9,899 bases of DNA from Chloroflexota bacterium (GTDB lineage: Bacteria > Chloroflexota > UBA5177 > JANWHV01), in contig JAQBPC010000271.1 of assembly GCA_028287725.1 (NCBI GenBank), positions 1-9,899 of the forward strand. Reading direction: 5' to 3'. Positions 6,606-9,899 of the stretch are shown here, one piece after another (position 1 is the first letter of the stretch; every line of letters starts with the position of its first letter). A model generated the notes under the pieces. That model searched no databases and was not told where the DNA came from. It worked only from the letters and a program-made list of their open reading frames with translations. A program made the translations under genes and the position numbers.

Positions 6606-7295
6606 ATGGAGAGTAAACCTTTGGGAGTTGCCTTGGCGGATGAAACCGCGCTACATGCGATGGCGCCTCAGCCGCCGCTCTGGGATGCGATATATCAACG
6701 CATAAAGTCCGACATCATCACCCTGACCCTGGCGCCTGGGCAGCCGCTCCGCGAAAGCCAGCTCGCCGCGCAGCAGGGTGTCAGCCGCACGCCGGTCCGT
6801 GAAGCGCTGCGTCGTCTCGCCTACGAGGGACTCGTGCAGATTATCGCGAACAGCGGAGCTATCGTATCCGAGGTGTCGCTGCGCGACTTTCTGGAGATCA
6901 TTCGGGTGCGCGAGCTGCTTGAGCCGTACGTGGCAGGTGCGGCGATCGATGCGATTGGCGCCGGCAAGCTCGCCGAGCTGTCACGCGAGTTCCGCCGAAT
7001 TCAGGGATTGCCTCGGGGCGAAGAAGCATACCGGGCTTTGAATGAAGCGGACAGCGCGCTGCACGCGGCCCTGCTTGACGCAGCGGGCAATCGCCAGATC
7101 CAGCTGATTATGGAAAACTTGAACGCCATGATCCATCGGTTTCGCTACTTCAGCGCGGCGCGCGTCTTCGACGACAGCATTGTGGAGCACCTAGCAATCA
7201 TCGAGGCGCTGCAGGCCGGCGATCGCAAGGGCGCGGAAAACGCCATGCGCCGCCACATTACCCACCTGCGGGAAAACAGCCTCAAGATGCTCTAG
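6606..7295 (+). CDS. GntR family transcriptional regulator, FCD (FadR/VanR-like) subfamily
   Basis: This 229-residue DNA-binding regulator probably controls the two flanking catabolic operons. The N-terminal winged helix-turn-helix spans about 25-90, with the family signature LRESQLAAQQGVSRTPVREA (48-67) followed by LRRLAYEGLV. The C-terminal FCD ligand domain (about 93-222) has the usual metal-binding set: D149 and H153 (in ADSALHAALLDAAGN), H195 (VEHLAIIEAL), and H217 (RRHITH). This group often binds carboxylic-acid metabolites through the metal, so a pathway intermediate is a plausible effector (inference). The ATG at 6606 has GGAG at 6589-6592, 13 bases upstream, which is rather far. The N-terminus before the HTH is about 20 residues longer than strictly needed, and an ATG at 6657-6662 (residue 19) is an alternative. 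Matching 17-base elements on both sides of the gene are the likely operators, which would make it autoregulated. Confidence 0.93.
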   Translation: MESKPLGVALADETALHAMAPQPPLWDAIYQRIKSDIITLTLAPGQPLRESQLAAQQGVSRTPVREALRRLAYEGLVQIIANSGAIVSEVSLRDFLEIIRVRELLEPYVAGAAIDAIGAGKLAELSREFRRIQGLPRGEEAYRALNEADSALHAALLDAAGNRQIQLIMENLNAMIHRFRYFSAARVFDDSIVEHLAIIEALQAGDRKGAENAMRRHITHLRENSLKML

Positions 7296-7322
7296 CGGCG
7301 CGCCAGCCTTCGTGGCCCTGTC

Positions 7323-7362
7323 TTGACGTACCTCCGTCCAACGTATACGCTTGGTATACAAT
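7323..7362 (+). promoter_or_regulatory. Possible promoter of the allantoinase operon
   Basis: TTGACG (7323-7328) is a good -35 box. TATACG (7344-7349) follows at a short 15-base spacing; TACAAT (7357-7362) is a better -10 box but lacks a properly spaced -35. Either -10 overlaps the putative operator at 7343-7359, so a bound repressor would block RNA polymerase. The position, 30-70 bases before the start codon, is sensible. The exact promoter is uncertain. Confidence 0.4.
7343..7359. promoter_or_regulatory. Putative FCD/GntR operator, copy 2
   Basis: The sequence is GTATACGCTTGGTATAC: two GTATAC palindromes separated by GCTTG. It matches the element at 6406-6422 at 13 of 17 positions, including the whole TGGTATAC half. 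It lies 35 bases before the ATG of the amidohydrolase gene and overlaps the likely -10 region, a typical place for repression by an FCD regulator. Confidence 0.62.
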
Positions 7363-7394
7363 TTTGGTGTCCCTTGGAAGGATGTGGTACAGAC

Positions 7395-8786
7395 ATGGGC
7401 CAAGACGTACTTGTCATCACGGGGGGCACGATAGCGGCCGAGTACGGCACATTCAAGGCAGACCTGATCATTCGGGACGGGCGAATCGCCGGGATCGTCG
7501 ACGATGCCCGCGATATCTCCGGCGAACGTCTTGATGCTTCAGGACTGGTCGTGTTCCCCGGCGGCGTGGATATGCACACCCATCTACGGGAGCCCTCGCG
7601 CATCGAGCGTGAGGGCTTCGCCCACGGCACCGCCTCCGCTGCCGCCGGTGGCATCAGCACCGTGGTCGACATGCCCCAAGCCGATCCGCTGGTGGCGGAT
7701 GTGGCGAGCTTCCGCCAAAAGCGTGACGCCGCTTCACGATCGGCCGTAGTCGACTTCGGATTGCACGCCGCCGCGATCGGTCAAAGCATCGATCAGATGG
7801 CTGCCCTCAAAGCGGAAGGCGCGTTAGCGTTCAAGGCTTTCATGTGCGCGTCCAGCCCAGGCTACCCGCGCCTGAACGACGCGGCGCTCGTGCATACCTT
7901 GCGCGCAGTGCGTGAATTGGACTCGACGCTGATCGTGCATGCGGAGAATGACGATCTGTTGCAGGACGGCCTGGCACAGATGGCCGCCGCGGGACGCATT
8001 GACCCACTCGCCCACGCCGAGTCAAGACCGCCGATTGTAGAAATAGAAGCCGTGCGGCGGGCGATCTACCTGGCCGGCGCAACCGGCGCACGGCTACACA
8101 TCGCCCACGCGAGCACAGCCGCCACGGTACGGGCCGTCGCTCGCGCCCGCAAAGCCGGGCACAGCATCACCTGTGAAACTTGCCCGCAATATCTGGTGAT
8201 GGATCTCGGCGACCTCCTGCGACTGGGTCCTTTCGCCCGTTGCGCACCTGCCCTGCGCGACCGCGCCGAGGTGGAAGCGCTCTGGGCGGTGATGGCGCAA
8301 GGTACGGTTGCCGCCATCTGTTCCGATCATTCGCCGTACACTCTTGCGGAAAAGCAGGCAGGCAACGAGGACATCTTCAAGGCGCCGCTCGGTCTAAACG
8401 TGATCCAGGTGATGCTCCCCAGCATCGTCGACGAGGGCATTCATCGGCGTGGGCTCTCGTATACCTGGTTCGCAAACCTTTCAGCCGCCGGTCCGGCGCG
8501 GTTGCTCGGCCTCTATCCCCAGAAAGGGAGTATTCGTGTGGGAGCCGACGCCGACCTGACGCTATGGGACATGGAGCAACAGTGGGAGGTGCGGCGAGAA
8601 GATCTGCTCAGCCGCCATCCCTGGACTCCGCTCGAAGGTCGTCGCTTGCAGGGACGTGTGATACGGACCATCGTACGCGGTCGATCCGTCTTCGCGGACG
8701 GCCGAATTCTCGTTGAACCCGGTACTGGGCAATTTCTTCGCGCGGCATCGTCACCGGCTATTGCGCCGGCGGTGTTGCCAGTGTGA
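7395..8786 (+). CDS. allB: Allantoinase-type cyclic amidohydrolase (AllB-like; hydantoinase possible)
   Basis: This 463-residue member of the amidohydrolase superfamily hydrolyses a cyclic ureide amide, most likely allantoin to allantoate, with a two-metal centre. All ligands are visible: H61 and H63 (DMHTHLREP), K147 for carbamylation (AFKAFM), H182 (VHAEN), H238 (IAHAS), and D311 (SDHSPY). Allantoinase-like stretches include SRPPIVEIEAVRRAIYLA (210-227), CETCPQYL (260-267), ARCAPALR (281-288), KGSIRVGADADLTLWD (377-392), and HPWTPLEGRRLQGRV (408-422). The start is ATG at 7395, preceded by GGAAGGA (7376-7382, 12 bases away). The frame runs upstream to a TTG at 7323, but that would translate the promoter/operator. 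It is the first gene of the rightward group and probably co-transcribed with the VOC and amidase genes. Dihydropyrimidinase and hydantoinase relatives share the fold, so a hydantoin substrate cannot be excluded; the symbol describes family, not proven substrate. Confidence 0.88.
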   Translation: MGQDVLVITGGTIAAEYGTFKADLIIRDGRIAGIVDDARDISGERLDASGLVVFPGGVDMHTHLREPSRIEREGFAHGTASAAAGGISTVVDMPQADPLVADVASFRQKRDAASRSAVVDFGLHAAAIGQSIDQMAALKAEGALAFKAFMCASSPGYPRLNDAALVHTLRAVRELDSTLIVHAENDDLLQDGLAQMAAAGRIDPLAHAESRPPIVEIEAVRRAIYLAGATGARLHIAHASTAATVRAVARARKAGHSITCETCPQYLVMDLGDLLRLGPFARCAPALRDRAEVEALWAVMAQGTVAAICSDHSPYTLAEKQAGNEDIFKAPLGLNVIQVMLPSIVDEGIHRRGLSYTWFANLSAAGPARLLGLYPQKGSIRVGADADLTLWDMEQQWEVRREDLLSRHPWTPLEGRRLQGRVIRTIVRGRSVFADGRILVEPGTGQFLRAASSPAIAPAVLPV

Positions 8787-8855
8787 GCGTGCCGGCGTCG
8801 CTGCCGAGAGTAGTCATATAGAACGATCGGGCTAGTAAAAGGGGCACAGAGCAAC

Positions 8856-9311
8856 ATGGTCAAGCGAATCAAGCACATGGCCGTCGCGGTGAAGGACGTG
8901 GATGCGGCATTGGCCAGCTACCAGCGGCGCCTGAGTGTGGGCGAGGCACGCCGCGTCGATTGGCCGAAGGGCCGCTCGCGCGAAGCACACTTCTCGATCG
9001 GCGAGGTGGAAATCCAGCTCTGCGAATCGATGGACCAGGACGGTCGGTTTGCCCAGCACATCCTCAAATACGGGGAAGGCGTGCAGCATATGTGCCTGGT
9101 GGTCGACGATATCGAGGCTGCAATCGCCGAAGCAACCGCGGATGGCGCCACGCTCAAGCCGTGCAGTGCCTGCAACATCACGGGTTCTCATGCGCATAGT
9201 GAAGGGTTCGTGGCATTCCTGGCGGGTCAGGCAGTCCCCGGCTTTGAGCTGGAGTTCATGCAGGTCTATACGGACGAGGATCGCCCGGCCCAATATGCAA
9301 CAGGGGTCTGA
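8856..9311 (+). CDS. VOC superfamily protein (methylmalonyl-CoA epimerase / glyoxalase-like)
   Basis: This 151-residue protein has the two βαβββ modules of the vicinal oxygen chelate fold. The first starts IKHMAVAVKDVDAALASY (5-22). The second starts GEGVQHMCLVVDDIEAAI (73-90) and ends with GFELEFMQV (129-137). Likely metal ligands, one or two per module, are H7, Q54 (or E52), H78, and E131 or E133, a layout closest to methylmalonyl-CoA epimerase. The KYGEGVQHM stretch is also epimerase-like. Members catalyse epimerisation, isomerisation, glyoxalase or dioxygenase chemistry, so the reaction is not fixed. Between a cyclic amidase and a ureide/carbamoyl amidase, a racemase or epimerase acting on a chiral ureide or hydantoin product is a reasonable guess. 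The start is ATG at 8856, with AAAAGGGG (8837-8844) 11 bases upstream. The 69-base gap before it shows no terminator. Its last 17 bases overlap the next gene. Confidence 0.85.
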   Translation: MVKRIKHMAVAVKDVDAALASYQRRLSVGEARRVDWPKGRSREAHFSIGEVEIQLCESMDQDGRFAQHILKYGEGVQHMCLVVDDIEAAIAEATADGATLKPCSACNITGSHAHSEGFVAFLAGQAVPGFELEFMQVYTDEDRPAQYATGV

Positions 9312-9899
9312 CACGCGGGATCTCAGCTGGCTCCAGGCGATCGCAGCCGCGGTTGAGCCGGAGCGCGTGCTGGCACGGCTGGACCAGTTGGGCGCGATAG
9401 GCGGCCAGCCCTCGGGCGGTGTAACGCGAATCGCTTTTACACAGGAAGAACGCGAGGCTACCGATCTCGTAGCCTCCTGGATGCGGGATGCAGGACTTAC
9501 GGTTTCCTTTGATTCGTTCGGTAATATGTTCGGCGCCAGCGATGGAAACCAGCCAGGCGCCACCGTGAGCATGGCGGGGTCGCATCTGGATACCGTGCCG
9601 AATGGCGGCCGCTTCGACGGCGCACTCGGCGTGGTGGCCGCCGTAGAAGGCGTGCTGGCCATGCGATCGGCGGGCTTCACCGCCCCCAGGCCATTGGAGG
9701 TCGTCGTCTGGCGCTGCGAGGAGCCCGTGCGATTCTCGCAGGGTAAGGCCGGCAGCCTATTATTCTCAGGCCAGCTTACGCAGAGTGACCTCCGTCCAAT
9801 CGAAGACCCGCCGCTGAACCTGAATGAAGCTCTTGCTCGTGACGGCGAACGACCGAGGCGGGCAGCCAATAGCGCAATCGCTACGTGCCTTGAGCTGCA
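9295..9899 (+). CDS. M20 family Zn-dependent amidase (allantoate amidohydrolase / N-carbamoyl-L-amino acid hydrolase family), N-terminal part
   Basis: The visible 201 codons run from an ATG at 9295 off the window edge; the full family length is about 400-420 residues. The family hydrolyses allantoate, N-carbamoyl amino acids or β-ureidopropionate, releasing ammonia and CO2 or a similar product. Visible marks are FTQEEREATDLVASWMRDAG (48-67), FGNMFG (75-80), the metal-binding GSHLDTVPNGGRFDGALGVV (95-114; H97 and D108), and the acidic pair E142-E143 in CEEPVRFSQGKAGS. Relatives usually have EEGxRF, so proline replaces glycine here. The last residues, CLEL, are the start of the conserved FxELHIEQG motif, so the cut falls just before the next metal-site histidine. 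It overlaps the VOC gene by 17 bases, which implies translational coupling. GACGAGGA lies about 15 bases upstream, a distant ribosome-binding site. Substrate choice within the family cannot be read from this half. Confidence 0.87.
   Translation, partial: MQQGSDTRDLSWLQAIAAAVEPERVLARLDQLGAIGGQPSGGVTRIAFTQEEREATDLVASWMRDAGLTVSFDSFGNMFGASDGNQPGATVSMAGSHLDTVPNGGRFDGALGVVAAVEGVLAMRSAGFTAPRPLEVVVWRCEEPVRFSQGKAGSLLFSGQLTQSDLRPIEDPPLNLNEALARDGERPRRAANSAIATCLEL

Noticed and set aside
7323..7394. TTG start at 7323 adding 24 residues to the amidohydrolase
   Set aside because: It would translate the putative promoter and operator. The ATG at 7395 is preceded by GGAAGGA and gives a normal family N-terminus.
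8459..8464. Third GTATAC inside the amidohydrolase gene as an operator
   Set aside because: It is only a single 6-base palindrome inside coding sequence, without the second half-site; chance is sufficient.
8832..9869. Open frame of 345 codons on the minus strand
   Set aside because: It is antisense to the VOC and M20 genes, both of which have clear motifs. Its Ser/Arg/Pro-rich translation resembles no family.

Overview
The window is a compact, GC-rich bacterial segment: genes abut or overlap, GTG starts are common, and Shine-Dalgarno sequences are clear. It looks like a chromosomal catabolic locus. The genus cannot be told from the sequence; a GC-rich soil or environmental bacterium is the most I would say. 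I see no mobile element, tRNA, rRNA or CRISPR array.

Left arm, minus strand, about 6138 down to 1: a tight six-gene operon. In transcription order it encodes (1) an LDH2-type NAD(P)-dependent 2-hydroxyacid dehydrogenase related to ureidoglycolate/malate/sulfolactate dehydrogenases; (2) an aminotransferase homologue whose PLP-binding lysine is replaced by histidine and whose other PLP-pocket residues are also changed; (3) an apparently intact fold-type I aminotransferase, starting inside the stop codon of (2); (4) a D-2-hydroxyacid dehydrogenase; (5) a complete DUF4438 protein; and (6) a second, divergent DUF4438 protein cut by the window edge. The operon thus holds two tandem paralogous pairs, and in each pair one member keeps the conserved residues while the other has lost several.

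Centre, about 6139-7394: a long divergent intergenic region, a GntR/FCD regulator gene, and a short leader before the rightward enzymes. Two copies of a 17-base element, GTRTACNNNTGGTATAC, lie at 6406-6422 and 7343-7359. They fit operators of the FCD regulator and would tie the two arms into one regulon.

Right arm, plus strand, 7395 to the end: an allantoinase-type cyclic amidohydrolase with all metal ligands, a VOC-fold (epimerase/glyoxalase-like) protein, and the first 201 codons of an M20 zinc amidase of the allantoate amidohydrolase / N-carbamoyl-amino-acid hydrolase family.

Together the genes suggest a pathway that opens a ureide or hydantoin ring, removes the carbamoyl or ureido nitrogen, transaminates the product, and interconverts the oxo-acid and hydroxy-acid. 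Allantoin breakdown by a non-standard route (AllB-like, AllC-like, an aminotransferase, AllD-like, glyoxylate-reductase-like) is one reading. A hydantoin / N-carbamoyl amino acid pathway with the VOC protein as epimerase is another. The role of the DUF4438 pair and of the lysine-less aminotransferase is unknown, and these are the most interesting parts of the window.
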